64,000 nucleotides of DNA from Juglans regia (GCF_001411555.2 NC_049904.1:19915370-19979369); one strand, 5' to 3'; positions 43,983 to 54,898 are shown, counted from the first letter of the stretch. The notes: a model not told the origin generated them from the letters alone. A program made the numbers and translations.

Positions 43983-46900
43983 TTTGATTTATGGCACTGT
44001 CGATTAGGCCATACATCACCTTCCCGATTGCAACTTATCAATGAACCTCATGTACTAATTCAATTAAATACAAAGAAAAATTTACCTTGTTTAATTTGTC
44101 CTCTCGCCAAACAAACACGTTTGCCTTTTCCTTCTAGCACTCATTCTACTCACGCTTGCTTTGATTTAGTTCATTGTGACATATGGGGGCCACACTCAAT
44201 ACCAGCCCACGATGGTTCACGTTTTTTTCTTACCATTGTTGACGACTTCTCTCGTTGTACTTGGGTATACATTTTGAAAAATAAATCCGATGCACGGACT
44301 TGTCTTAAAACTTTTTGCAATTTAGTTGTTACCCAATTCAACACTCGAGTCAAAATTTTACGTAGCGACAATGGTTTAGAATTTTCCATGAACAATTTCT
44401 ACTCTGACCATGGCATCATTCATAAAAAATCTTGTGTCGAGACTCCTCAACAAAATGGTTTAGTTGAGCGAAAACATAGACACCTTCTTCAAGTCGCCCG
44501 GGCTCTTAGATTTCAATCTAGCATCCCTTTACAATTTTGGTCCGATTGTATACTCACCACAACATATTTAATAAATCGGGTTCCTACTCCAATTCTTCAA
44601 AACAGGTCCCCTTTTGAAGTTCTTTTTCAAAAACCTCCTTCATATTCACATCTTCGAGTTTTTTTGTGCCTCGCCTTTGCATCCACCATTTCTCAAAATC
44701 GCCACAAATTTGACCCCCGAAGTAGACGATGTGCCTTTCTTGGGTACCCTTTTGGCTTTAAAGGCTATCGTCTACTTGATCTCGACACACACAAAATATT
44801 TGTTTCTAGGGATGTTATATTCCATGAACATTTATTTCCCTTCCACACTCCTCTTCTTCCCCATTCTTCTACTCCTTCCCATACTCCTTTTCTTCCCAAC
44901 ATCCAACTCCCTGACCCTGACTCAATTCCTGCTGCTACACAAAACCTACATTCACACAGTTCACCCGAGACACCCACTAACCTGGACCCAACTTCATCCG
45001 AAACATTCGTGCCTCCCACTTCCCTTGCAAACCCACCTTATCGACGCTCCACACGTACGCGTCGACCTCCCCCCCATCTTCATGATTTCATTTGTCCTTC
45101 CCATACCACCCCTCCACCATCTCAGAACATGCAATACTCTTCTTCACAAGATATCCATGCTGCCAGCAATACCTCTTCCTCATCATTGTCCTCGGCGATG
45201 CCATGTATTTCAGGTAAACCTTTTCCTCTATCTTCTTCTCTTTCTTTTCATAAACTGTCACCTTCTTATCATGCATTTGCATCTTCCATTTCTTCTACTT
45301 TTGAACCTACCTCTTATGGTGAAGCAATTAAAAACCCGAACTGGTGCAAAGCTATGATTTCAGAAATATTAGCTCTCGAACTTAACAATACTTGGACTTT
45401 AGTTGAGCTGCTTCCTCACAAACACTCAATCGGTTCCAGATGGGTTTTCAAACTTAAGCATAATTCTGATGGAACTATTGAGCGATACAAGGCGCGCCTA
45501 GTCGCCAAAGGTTTCACCCAACAAGAAGGTCTTGACTATAACGAAACCTTCTCACCCGTGGCCAAGTTGGTCACCTTCCGTACTCTCTTGGCAGTGGCTT
45601 CTATTAAAGGCTGGTTTCTACGACAATTTGATGTCCAAAATGCCTTCCTCCATGGTGACTTAGAGGAGGAAGTGTACATGCGAAAGCCTCCTGGCTATTT
45701 GAAAGGCTCTCCAACTCAAGTTTGCCGACTCAACAAAAGTCTCTATGGCTTGAAACAAGCTTCGAGACAATGGTACTCTAAATTTTCTAATGCCTTAATT
45801 GTCTTTGGTTTTCAGCAATCCAAGGCGGATTACAGCCTCTTCACACGCCTACACGACGGTTCATTCACGGCCCTTCTAGTCTATGTCGATGACATCATCG
45901 TGACCAGCTCCTCCTTGGATTCCATTGCTGATCATCAAAGCTTTCTCAATAATCATTTTCGCATCAAATGTCTTGGAGACCTTAGATATTTTCTCGGCAT
46001 CGAAGTAGCCCGATCATCCAAAGGGATTTCGATTTGCCAACGGAAATATTCTTTGGATATTTTATCTGATGCTGGTTCTCTTGGCACTCGTCCACTCAAG
46101 TTACCAATGGATCAAAATCTGAAACTTAGAAAAGATGACAGCACGGTTCTCTCCGATCCTCTACCTTATCGGCGCTTAGTTGGTCGCTTAATTTACCTCA
46201 CAATTACTCGGCCTGATATCAGCTATGCTGTCCATGTTTTGAGTCAATTCATGACTACACCGAGCTCTTCACATCTACACGTTGCTCAACAGGTCCTTAG
46301 ATACATCAAGAATGCCCCAGGCCAAGGTCTTCTCTTTCCTTCCGATTCTGCACTTTTACTTCAAGGTTACACAGATTCGGATTGGGCCTCTTGCCCTGAT
46401 TCTCGACGCTCCATCACGGGTTTTTGTATCTTCCTCGGTACTTCACTCATTTCATGGCGTTCGAAGAAACAATCTGTAGTATCTCGCTCCTCGGCTGAAG
46501 CCGAATATAGGGCAATGGCCACCACTTCTTGTGAATTACAATGGCTGTCTTATATCCTTAAAGATTTGAACATCTCTCTCTCGCTACCAGTTGACTTGTA
46601 CTGCGACAATCAAGCTGCACTCAGCATTGCTGCGAATCCCATCTTCCACGAACGCACTAAACATATTGAGCTCAATTGCCACCTCATCCGAGATAAAATA
46701 CAAAGTGGTTTCCTCCGCACCTGCCATGTTCGTTCGGCCTCACAGCTTGTAGATATTTTCACAAAAGCATTACCTTCATGTCAATTCACATTTTTTCTTT
46801 CCAAGATGGGAATAGAGAATATCTATTATCCATCTTGCAGGGGGATATTAACAGATGATAATGCTGCTGCTACACAAAAGGAGCACAACACTACTGCTAC

Positions 46901-47000
46901 ACGAAAGGAGCACAACAGAGCACCTATACCTGCCGAATCTGTTCCTTCCGAATATTCTAACAAACTTCCTACAATGTATAACTGTTTAGGGGTAGTTTAG
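43983..47000 (+). CDS. Copia pol: integrase, reverse transcriptase, RNase H (single open frame)
   Basis: An open frame of about 1,000 codons (first ATG 44028). Order: GAG-pre-integrase box FDLWHCRLGHTSPSRLQLI. Integrase core with FDLVHCDIWGP (first D), ILRSDNGLEF (second D) and TPQQNGLVERKHRHLLQVAR (E). A Pro/Ser-rich linker. RT with WVFKLKHNSDGTIERYKARL, FDVQNAFLHGDLEEEVYM and the catalytic LLVYVDDIIVTS. RNase H with GYTDSDWASCPDSRRSITGF, SSAEAEYRAM and YCDNQAALSIAANP. All catalytic motifs look intact. The stop lies inside the 3' LTR at 47000, so the C-terminus is LTR-encoded. Expression as a normal Gag-Pol is not possible because gag is inverted and upstream frames are shifted. Confidence 0.93.
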   Translation, partial: FDLWHCRLGHTSPSRLQLINEPHVLIQLNTKKNLPCLICPLAKQTRLPFPSSTHSTHACFDLVHCDIWGPHSIPAHDGSRFFLTIVDDFSRCTWVYILKNKSDARTCLKTFCNLVVTQFNTRVKILRSDNGLEFSMNNFYSDHGIIHKKSCVETPQQNGLVERKHRHLLQVARALRFQSSIPLQFWSDCILTTTYLINRVPTPILQNRSPFEVLFQKPPSYSHLRVFLCLAFASTISQNRHKFDPRSRRCAFLGYPFGFKGYRLLDLDTHKIFVSRDVIFHEHLFPFHTPLLPHSSTPSHTPFLPNIQLPDPDSIPAATQNLHSHSSPETPTNLDPTSSETFVPPTSLANPPYRRSTRTRRPPPHLHDFICPSHTTPPPSQNMQYSSSQDIHAASNTSSSSLSSAMPCISGKPFPLSSSLSFHKLSPSYHAFASSISSTFEPTSYGEAIKNPNWCKAMISEILALELNNTWTLVELLPHKHSIGSRWVFKLKHNSDGTIERYKARLVAKGFTQQEGLDYNETFSPVAKLVTFRTLLAVASIKGWFLRQFDVQNAFLHGDLEEEVYMRKPPGYLKGSPTQVCRLNKSLYGLKQASRQWYSKFSNALIVFGFQQSKADYSLFTRLHDGSFTALLVYVDDIIVTSSSLDSIADHQSFLNNHFRIKCLGDLRYFLGIEVARSSKGISICQRKYSLDILSDAGSLGTRPLKLPMDQNLKLRKDDSTVLSDPLPYRRLVGRLIYLTITRPDISYAVHVLSQFMTTPSSSHLHVAQQVLRYIKNAPGQGLLFPSDSALLLQGYTDSDWASCPDSRRSITGFCIFLGTSLISWRSKKQSVVSRSSAEAEYRAMATTSCELQWLSYILKDLNISLSLPVDLYCDNQAALSIAANPIFHERTKHIELNCHLIRDKIQSGFLRTCHVRSASQLVDIFTKALPSCQFTFFLSKMGIENIYYPSCRGILTDDNAAATQKEHNTTATRKEHNRAPIPAESVPSEYSNKLPTMYNCLGVV
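46835..46845 (+). promoter_or_regulatory. Polypurine tract of the copia element
   Basis: ttgcaggggga lies directly before the 3' LTR, the usual plus-strand primer position. Confidence 0.7.
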
Positions 47001-47171
47001 TATATTCAGTTGTATATAATATTCCTTTCTTCTTAGATAAATAGACTACTGAACAGCACAATAAGCGATATATACAATTTTACAGAAGAAATCAATATCG
47101 TCTTCTCCATCCTTACTCTCTTTTCGTCTAATGGCAAGCACACTAAACCAAACCTCATGCCAAATCTAACA
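46846..47171 (+). repeat. 3' LTR of the copia element
   Basis: 326 bp, same length as the 5' LTR. Begins TATTAACAGATGATAATGCT, ends CCAAATCTAACA, then the target duplication CAACT. Few differences from the 5' LTR, no indels seen. Confidence 0.93.
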
Positions 47172-47176
47172 CAACT

Positions 47177-47668
47177 GTGAGCCAGCCGTGGTTCCTCCTC
47201 TGTTTTTCTAACCTAAAACAGAGTATTTCATTTTCCTCTTTGAGCCACTGCGCCATCCGTGAGCTACTGCACCTTCTGTCCCGTGATACATGGTGAAGAC
47301 GTCACTAACTCAAGAACCACCCAGTTGTCCGTGACCTCCACCGTCCGCAGCCCCACGTTGCATGCATGAAGCGGAAACTCCTCTCAGGCTCGCCATGGTT
47401 GCCAAAACAAATAGCCCTCAGTTTCTAACCCTAGGTAAACTGATGCAAAGGATCCGAGTAAGAAGATGTTGAGTTGTCTGTACGTTGACTCTGCTAAAAT
47501 ACCTTAAGGTGACATATTAGTATAAAGAGAGCAGGAAATCATGATCCTTCCTTAATTGGGACAATTTTAGGCACGTTTTAGTATTTTGACCATAACTTTA
47601 GCTAGCTATAGGATATTAAAATCGTGCATATGACCCAAATTCAGAAAGTTTTTTTCGGCGCTCAAGGC
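47177..47668. other. Host DNA between copia and the hAT-type element, LTR-like
   Basis: Continues the GC-rich host of the copia insertion (47177-47400), then becomes AT-rich. The last part (tttagtattttgaccataac, ttcagaaagttttttt, ggcgctcaaggcgtgggcac) resembles Athila-type LTR text and continues after the hAT-type element at 48676. No gene. Confidence 0.4.
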
Positions 47669-47676
47669 GTGGGCAC

Positions 47677-48667
47677 TAGGGCTGTGCATAAAACATTTGG
47701 ACCCGGCCCGTCCGTGTGGCCCGACCCGACCCGACCAAAATAGCGGGTTGAAGTAATGTACGGGTCGAACCCGCTAAAACCGCTATAAAGAAAAAAAAAA
47801 GGGCGATTGACACTTGAAATTCAATCTCTTCAAACAATATCTCAGAAACCCTAGCCTCCATCAAGAACGACGATGCCATCTCCAGCCGCTGCGGCCTCTG
47901 TGGCTTCCATCAACGTAAAATCGCAACCCAGCTTAGTTCAAACATCGGCAACCTTTGAAAAAGTCCCAAAACCTTCCAAATCCAGACACGGCTTCCATCA
48001 CGCTCTCTGTTTCTCTGCCATGGCTACTGTTGAAGCTTCTTCGCATGCCCCAACGCCGTTGCTGAAAGATGAGCTTTGAGCCTTACCACCTCATCATCGT
48101 CCAAGATGGTGATCCTTCGAAGACCATCAACGTCCCTGATGGCTTCGATTACGAGCTCTATAACCACAACGACATCAACAGGATTCTGGGTCCCAAAGCC
48201 TCCTGCATTTCCTTCAAGGACTTTGCTTGCCGCTGCTTTGGGTGTCTAAGAAGAAGTATATTTTCACAATTGAGGGCGACTGCTTTGTAAGTTCTTTGAT
48301 TTATGGTGCTAATGGGTTTGGTTTTCTGGTATGAAGGTGCAGATCTTGCACGTTGCTTGTTTTGGGAATTTTAGCTTGCTTTTCCAACTTCGATTTTCCT
48401 TTATTTTCCCTAGAAAATTTGAAGTGATGGGGTGAGGATGCTTTCAAGTTGTCTGTAATAGTGGGCGCTGGTTAAATTTGAAAATTCAAGAAAGGGATTA
48501 TACATGGATATGTAAGGTTTTTTTGATCTGTTTGTACACGATTCGGACTCCCATTTCCTACTTCCAATGTCGGGTCGGGTCTGCCCATAGCTGTTTGGCC
48601 CGTTTTAAAGTCGAGTCGGATCGGATCGGGCCCAAACATGGACCGGGTTGGTCGGGTTGCAGCCCTA
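47677..48667. mobile_element. Gene-carrying hAT-type non-autonomous element
   Basis: Perfect 8-bp target duplication GTGGGCAC (47669-47676 and 48668-48675). Ends TAGGGCTGTGC and, inverted, TAGGGCTGCAA. Sub-terminal parts on both sides are rich in CCCGACCCGAC-type motifs in inverted arrangement. Length 991 bp. An 8-bp duplication and TAGGG-type ends fit the hAT superfamily. It has no transposase; instead the middle holds a piece of a host gene (47990-48300). Confidence 0.85.
47872..48300 (+). pseudogene. Captured UDP-arabinopyranose mutase (RGP/UAM) exon 1
   Basis: After a 5'-UTR-like stretch, an ATG at 48020 gives [19 protein letters not shown], the UAM N-terminus. About 57-60 bp (DIVIPTIRN... 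part) are then missing, and [40 protein letters not shown] and [15 protein letters not shown] follow, then after a small deletion [15 protein letters not shown] and a splice-donor-like gtaagt. The metal-binding DDD of the family is EGD here. UAM interconverts UDP-arabinopyranose and UDP-arabinofuranose at the Golgi for cell-wall synthesis. The frameshifts and altered DXD mean this copy is inactive. Retention of the donor and following intron-like DNA shows capture at the DNA level. 47872-48000 may come from a second source. Confidence 0.88.
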
Positions 48668-48675
48668 GTGGGCAC

Positions 48676-49129
48676 CAAGCTATGCTCGGCCATTTATTTT
48701 TCCTTGCACCTTTAATTTCTGTTTATTTACATTACTGTCATTTATTTTTCTTGCACTTTTAATTCCGCTATTTAAATTAATGTCATTTATTTTTCTTGCT
48801 CTTTTAAATTTCAGTCTATTAATTTCAGCAATTTTAATTTACGTTCTTGCATTTTAATTCCTTATTTTTTATTGCTACACTTAAATCCAACAAACATGAA
48901 TTTGGTTCATGACCATTAAATTTTCATTTTCATTGCACTCCTCCATTCATTATACATATCACCTCTTTTATTTTTTATTTTCTCTTTATAAATATTTTTA
49001 CCATTTCACACGAGTTTGATTTTTAAGCATTTTTCCTAGGGAGACGATCTAGTAATTTAATCCTAATTATTACGCGACACTCTCCTATACTTGAGATAAC
49101 CTTTGTACTGCTCATTTTTTAGTGATTCA
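48676..49129 (+). repeat. 3' part of an Athila-like LTR
   Basis: T-rich with repeats of catttatttttcttgcactt, then gggagacgatctagtaattt and ttattacgcgacactctcct, ending in agtgattca before the primer site. The 5' part probably continues at 47400-47668, with the hAT-type element inserted between. Confidence 0.6.
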
Positions 49130-49135
49130 AGTTTT

Positions 49136-49153
49136 TGGCTCCATTGTCGGGGA
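49136..49153 (+). promoter_or_regulatory. Primer-binding site of the Athila-like element
   Basis: TGGCTCCATTGTCGGGGA differs at three positions from the TGGCGCCGTTGCCGGGGA site usual for this lineage, consistent with age and with C-to-T/G-to-A decay at CpG sites. Confidence 0.75.
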
Positions 49154-49399
49154 ATCGAGTCTTGGCGTAAATTTAAACTTGTGATTTTATTTTCATTTTT
49201 TTATTCGTTGTCCTCCTTATTATTAAAAAAAAACATTTTCACCTACTACTCTGTCGCTTGAATCTTCTCTTTACTATTTGGATTGATGTTTCATGTCTTG
49301 GGTGAAAGACAGTTCAAATAGATTGTGTAGATTTGCATCATGCACTGAAAGAAGTTTACATAGCTTAGAGATAATACCCCTTCTATCCCTTCTACAAGC

Positions 49400-50270
49400 A
49401 ACGGCACTGAAACAGAACAAGCCATGGTTGAACTTGCATCACGCACTCTTAGAGATTATTTGCAGCCCACTCACACCATTACAACTTCATGCATTGTGTT
49501 ACCTAATGATGCACCTAATTTTTCTATAAAGCATGGCAAGATGTTTGTAATACCTTTGTTCCACAGGATGGATGCTGAGAATCCTTACCAACATCTATCA
49601 GATTTTGAGTTGGTTTGCACGACATTCATCAATAGGACCAATACTGATGAATACAATTGACTTCATTTATTTCCTTTGTCTCTATAGGACAAAGAAAAAA
49701 TTTGGTTTAATTCTTTGAGGTCTAATTCTATTTCTAGCTGGTCTGATATGCAACATGAGTTTTTATAGAAATTCTTCCCTTTTTAGAGAACTCAGTTGAT
49801 ATAAGAGAAAATCAACTAGTTGAATCAAAGACCCAACGAAACTTTCCAGAATAGATGGAAAAGATTTAAGGATTTTATGCACATTTGCCCACATCACGAT
49901 TTTGAATCCAGGATGCTAGGGAATTATGTTTACACCAGTCTCTCACTCCAGAATGCAAGCAATTTGTCCAAACCATGTGCATCGGAGAATTCTTTAGCAA
50001 GGAACCTAATGAAGCACTATCATTTTTTGACTATCTTGCCAAGAGTGTCCAACAATGGAACACTCGAACTAATCGAGTTCCATCGACCGCATAGCCACTG
50101 AGGGCTATTGTTGGTGGAGGCAGATATGAGCTAAAGGAGGACACTGATATTGAAGCCCGAATAGCTGTATTAACCAGAAGATTGGAGGTCATGGAAATGG
50201 AAAAAGTAAAGGCCGTGAAAGCTACAGAGGCTTGCTTTTTATGCGTTGATTCAAACCACAAGACCCAATA
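49400..50270 (+). pseudogene. Athila-like gag
   Basis: Pieces in order: MVELASRTLRDYLQPTHTIT, TSCIVLPNDAPNFSIKHGKM, ENPYQHLSDFELVCTTF, KEKIWFNSLRSNSISSWSDM, then ETFQNRWKRFKDFMHICPHH (49820 frame) and DTDIEARIAVLTRRLEVMEM. A zinc knuckle follows with C-x2-C-x4-H-x4-C spacing (CFLCVDSNHKTQYC, about 50232). Several stops and frameshifts separate the parts. Confidence 0.8.
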
Positions 50271-50589
50271 CTGCCTAATCATGCTAGTATTTCAAGAGAA
50301 TGGGTCTGAACAGATGCAATCAGCTAATTGGGTCAACAGAGCATAAAATCAAACTTTCTGAAATATATATAATCCTGGGCGAAGGAATCACCCAAATTTC
50401 TGGGGGAGGAATGATCAGCTTGGCCGTTCTCCACCATCTTCTTAGCTACCATTTCATCAGGTTGTTCCTCACCTCCAGTAGCAACCATATCAGATTCCTT
50501 TGAGCTATCCTTTTGTAGCACCTCCAGAATTTTAGTCTCATGTAGCTGCACATAGTTCTCAGCTTCAATCATCTACGAAGAAGTCTCTA

Positions 50590-51430
50590 GACGACAATAT
50601 GGCACAGATGGCCAATACGCTTAAGCAATCCATGCAGAGCTAGGCCACCACAAATAATCAAAACCCTCAAGCCATAAATGAACTGCGAGGCACCATAAAT
50701 AAGATGAATACAACACTGAGAACTCTGGAGAAAGGGAAGTTTTTGGCACAACCTCAACCTAATCCTCAAGTGTAGAGGCAACAACTACATGTACATAATG
50801 TATCAGGGGATGTTATTGGGACAACAAAGGTCGTTCTTACTTTGAGAAGTGGAAAGGAAATCCCCCAACCGAAAATGATCATGGATAGACAAGAAACTGC
50901 CCCTACACCTGAAGATGTAACAAAGCTTGAAGAAGTTGAAAAGGAAGCAGAGGTGGTGAGACCGGAGTTGAAGAGGCCTGAAATTTCACATGCTGAAACA
51001 AGTAGAGGGTACCAACCTTTCGTTCCCTATCCTCAGAGATTGGCAACTGGCCAAAAGAATAAATACCACACTGAGATCCATGAAATCTTCAAACAAGTGA
51101 AGATTAATATTCCACTATTGGAAGCCATACAACAAGTTTCTTCATATGCAAAATTTCTAAAGGACTTATGTACAGTGAAGATGAAGCTTATTGTAAAAAA
51201 GAAAGCTTTCCTAAATGAGCAAGTCAGTGCATTGATAATGAACGAGACTCTTTAGAAGTTTGGCAATCCCAACTCTCCCAACGTTTCCATTATGATCGGT
51301 GAGTCACGCATTGGGAGACCTTTACTTGATTTGGAGAGTAGTGTGAACTTACTACCATTCTTGGTATATGAGCATATGGGACTGGGGGAGCTGAGAAAGA
51401 CCTTCATCATGCTACAGTTGGCTCATGCAA
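50590..51430 (+). pseudogene. Athila-like gag-pol linker and protease start
   Basis: Frames give NNQNPQAINELRGTINKMNT and then an open frame 50842-51255: MRSGKEIPQPK, FVPYPQRLATGQKNKYHTEI, FKQVKINIPLLEAIQQVSSY, AKFLKDLCTVKMKLIVKKKA, then a stop. Beyond it PLLDLESSVNLLPFLVYEHM corresponds to the protease site LLDLGASVNLLP, with the catalytic glycine changed to E. Homology ends near 51440. Confidence 0.8.
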
Positions 51431-51439
51431 GGTGAAACG

Positions 51440-53439
51440 AAAACATCAAGCGGTGCAATATTGCAATTCCAACTATCTTATGTGGCATTCGTACTGTAAA
51501 AATCGCAATTCCATTTAGTAAGGCACCAAGTGAACAAATGGGAATTTTAGAGTGGAAGCAAAATGTCAAGCAGTGCATAAGAAAATATACTCCACTATAA
51601 AATGAAAACCAACGTTGGATTGCTCTTTCGATTCTATACTGTCATCCTCTCTTCATTTTTGGATTTCCATTTTTCACTTCTACCTCTTCTACTCCTTCTC
51701 CTTCCATGGCATCCAATGCTGGCAATTATTTTAGTGGCGATGCTGACCCTTACTGATCAAGGTGCTTTCATCTCCACTTGATGCTTCTCTACTTTCGAAA
51801 TTTTGGGTCTGATTATTTCACAAGAACTAACAGTCATATTGCAAGGTTTTCATTGTTTTTTTTTTAATTGGATGATTATTGTTAACAATGACTATGTTTG
51901 TAAAAGTGTTCTGCATTTTTGGGTTTACAGAGGGGGCCTTAGCACGATGTTGTATAGAAGGAGCTTGTATATCTACCGATTTCTTTTTCATTTTTCCTGG
52001 AAAGGGTGTCACGAATACATGAGGGTGGTGAAATGTGGGGAAGTATTGGGGCTGAGAGGGAAGGAGAGATGAAACTCATCGTGAGACCATGAGAGACATG
52101 CAACGAACTAGGGGTGTCGGAAACTCTTTGGCGGAGGTTTCTGTGGGATCCCAATGTGGTGAGGTGTTGCTGATGGTGGCTTGCAGCGGTTCAAGTGGAG
52201 AAGGCTTGTTCTCTATTTTCAGGAGTTTGGAACATAGGTTTTGCAAGCTATAAACAAACTAAAGCGCAAGAATTTCATAATAACTTCTTCCTACGCATGC
52301 AACAAACAACCAAACCATGTAAGTTCAATCAACCAACGTCGATGGAAAAACATTCATGAAATAGTGTACCCAAAGACATTAGGGAAATAAAAGAAAAATA
52401 AAAATTTTCGTCAATGAATGCAGAAATTGCATGTAACCAAGTTCTTGATATGGCTATGGTAGCAAAACCTCCAACACATGAACAACCATGACCCTTCGAT
52501 ACATGACTCATAAAGAAAGATAAAAAAAAACCAGTAGAGAGAAAGCAAAACCTCCTTATCCTAAAGAGAGACCCTCTCGCTACCAGAGGAAACAATTGAC
52601 TTTGAGGTCCAATCCAAGTGATGCTTCTTGCCCATCAAAGAAGGAGGATGTGCGTTCCGCGGGAAGTGAATGAGGTCAAAACCACTCAGGGACAAAGATC
52701 TTCGTTAGCTAACTGTTTTTAACCAACCTTTCAGATCTAAGATAGTGTCTTGGATCAACAAACATAAAATACAATGTTTTTTTTCGAGTACATGTAGATA
52801 TTATTTTAGAGAATTTTCAGATGACACCCCCACCACACTACATTGGAACCTAAAGAGAAGTGAGAAATGAGAATCCAACCCTCCCCACGTAAATCCAAAA
52901 GATACCAAACATGGTGCGTGATTTTCTTATAGAAGCTATATTCTTCTATCCTCCCTCTGTGGCCGAGCATGAGCGTTCCCTTAAATTTGAATGATCTATC
53001 AGTCCAAGACTCCGAATGCTCATCGCATTTTGACATGAGTATGTGAAGTCTTTGAGTTTGATTGAGGATTATTGGTGTCTTCCAAGGATTCTTTGGGGTT
53101 ACCATTTACAAAGGGAGATCTGGGTGTGGTAGAACACGGATGTTATATGCAATTTCTCCCCAAATCTGTATTTGGGGTACTATAATCTTATCTGGGTGTT
53201 GGTGATTTCGACGAAAAATGCAGTGTGAATGCATATATTAAATAGAAATAGATTTATGAGTTGAATAATTTGAAGTTAAACTAATCTTTACATCTTTTAT
53301 TTATACACACTATTTTCTAGATATGCATTTGAATTTTAAGATATATCCAGTATATGTATTCTTTTCAAGATATAAGAAACGAAAAAATTAACATGAAAGA
53401 GATCTACCATTGGTGCAACTTTTTTTGGATTAGATTAAT
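51440..53439. other. Unassigned intergenic DNA
   Basis: No gene can be named. Short frames exist (for example plus near 51706, MASNAGNYFSGDADPY-stop, and minus 53105-52806, 99 codons) but lack recognisable motifs. A (T)n-rich stretch is at 51855. Some parts (52380-52600) read like a decayed coding sequence on the plus strand (ERKQNLLILKRDPLATRGNN), origin unknown. Confidence 0.4.
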
Positions 53440-53693
53440 TGTTTTAAGTTTGTGACTATTTCTATTCCTCAGTAAAATTAAAAATGGAAAATTCTAGACT
53501 AGCACGCTATAGAAGACGAATGATTATAAATGATTTGTACCACTACTATTGATAAAATGGTTATAAGTTATTTAATTTATAACTTAAATAAATTAATAGT
53601 TTTAAGTTTGTGACTATTTCTATTCTTCAGTAAAATTAAAAAAGGAAAATGCTAGACTAGCACATCGCAGAAGACAAATGATTATAAATGAAA
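53440..53693 (+). repeat. Tandem duplication, period about 145 bp
   Basis: ttttaagtttgtgactattt, ctattcctcagtaaaattaa and gaatgattataaatga at 53450-53536 recur at 53597-53690 with few changes. Between the copies is AT-rich DNA. A weaker repeat of aggaagtg.ag.aagaatgc follows at 53694-53820. Confidence 0.75.
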
Positions 53694-54052
53694 TAGGAAG
53701 TGGAGGAAGAATGCGTCATGATGGTAAACAAAGTAGTGACAGTATAAGTGATGACATAGTTGTGCGACGTAGATGACAAACCATAATGGATGATATAGGA
53801 AGTGCAGCAAGAATGCATGTTGTTGGTGAACGATGAATAGATATTGCAATAGATGAATATCTAAATATATATCTATAAAATCCAACATAAATAACGGTCT
53901 GCACATTGAGGATCATAAATATAAAGTTTGGGATACACTCATGTGATGCAACCGCAAATTTGTTGAATAATCATATGCTGGTGTTGTCTCCATTTTGTGA
54001 CACGTGTGTAGGTGATACACATAAATGAATCACTTTTATAATTTGAATAATA

Positions 54053-54180
54053 CTAGATATAGTTATAAATTGTGTCGTATACTTATTTTGAAAAAAACAA
54101 AGTTTACTATTAAAAAAAATTATTTTTTTACATAGGTCTCATATTTATTCACTTCTTTTAGAAAAGAATACACGATGGGC
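54053..54180. mobile_element. MITE-like element, family 3
   Basis: gtcgtatacttattttgaaa at the left resembles the family at 37612-37770; the right part ttttagaaaagaatacacga is its imperfect inverse. Non-coding. Confidence 0.45.
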
Positions 54181-54377
54181 ACTCATTGCGATATTGCTTC
54201 TACATGGATGAAAGAAATAGATACAAAAGGTTCATGCTTTACATAAAAAGAGAAAGAAAAAGAGAAATTGGGTACCTCTAATTAGTTACGTTTCAAAATG
54301 AATCTCATTGTGAAAATTGCTTCTACATGGATGTTTGTTTTGTAAAGCAACTCCGCAATGTTTCCTATTTTTTTTAG

Positions 54378-54553
54378 TAGTGCTACATGTACTTAAATTT
54401 TTACTTACAATTTTATTTGCAAGACTCATTTTATTAGTTTTCTTTTGGAATTCAAATTTTAAATTTCAAATTTCATGATTTTTAACATATCAATAATTGA
54501 CATGTGGAGAAGTAAGTTTTTTGTAAGTTTTCTTAAGTGCATTTAGCATTTTC
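54378..54553. mobile_element. MITE-like element with agtgctacatgtacttaa ends
   Basis: Left end agtgctacatgtacttaaat; the reverse complement of the right end is aatgctaaatgcacttaaga. AT-rich interior, no coding capacity. Confidence 0.55.
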
Positions 54554-54898
54554 CTTCTTTTTTATGTAACTCGTAAGAGTTTTTTTGGCTTTGCACAGAT
54601 TTCTTGGAACTAAGAAGTTAGAATTATTCTTTGGTTTCTTCATCCTTTTTATTTGGTTTAAAAGTAGTTGAGGATGGAATGGGCTAAATAATGACCACAA
54701 CCCAATGCAAGATTCTTGAAGCCCAGATAGGTGTAATAAAGCCCAGCCAATGAAAGGAGAAAACATCTTCTATTCTTCTGAAAGGAAAAAGACTACAAAA
54801 GTTAGAAAGTATAGGATTAATACGCAGCATTAACGCTAGACTACTAAGACTACTACATGAAAGAGACACAACTACAAGATGGAGGGTATAATACCAGA

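Larger units (their letters stand above)
42195..47171 (+). mobile_element. Young Ty1/copia retrotransposon with inverted gag
   Basis: Both LTRs are 326 bp and differ at about six positions by my count. Target duplication CAACT is perfect (42190-42194 and 47172-47176). Order: LTR, iMet-type primer site, 57-bp extra copy of RT, gag in reverse orientation, protease, integrase, RT, RNase H, polypurine tract, LTR. The integrase-RT-RNaseH order marks it as Ty1/copia. The gag inversion prevents normal expression, so if it moved in this form it used proteins from another copy. Confidence 0.93.
48676..51430 (+). mobile_element. Athila-like Ty3/gypsy fragment
   Basis: 3' part of an LTR (to about 49129), a primer site, gag and the start of the protease region, then loss of homology near 51440. 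No RT, integrase or 3' LTR is found. Wording of gag and of the FLKDLCTVK motif is typical of Athila elements. Confidence 0.75.

Noticed and set aside
44614..45357. 247-codon frame inside copia pol
   Set aside because: Shadow of the integrase-RT linker in another frame; low-complexity Leu/Phe/Ser composition.
51706..51760. Short frame MASNAGNYFSGDADPY
   Set aside because: Sixteen codons with no recognisable family and an early stop; cannot be supported as a gene.
53682..53916. Two overlapping minus-strand frames rich in His/Leu/Tyr
   Set aside because: They translate a short internal repeat and have no homologue that I recognise.
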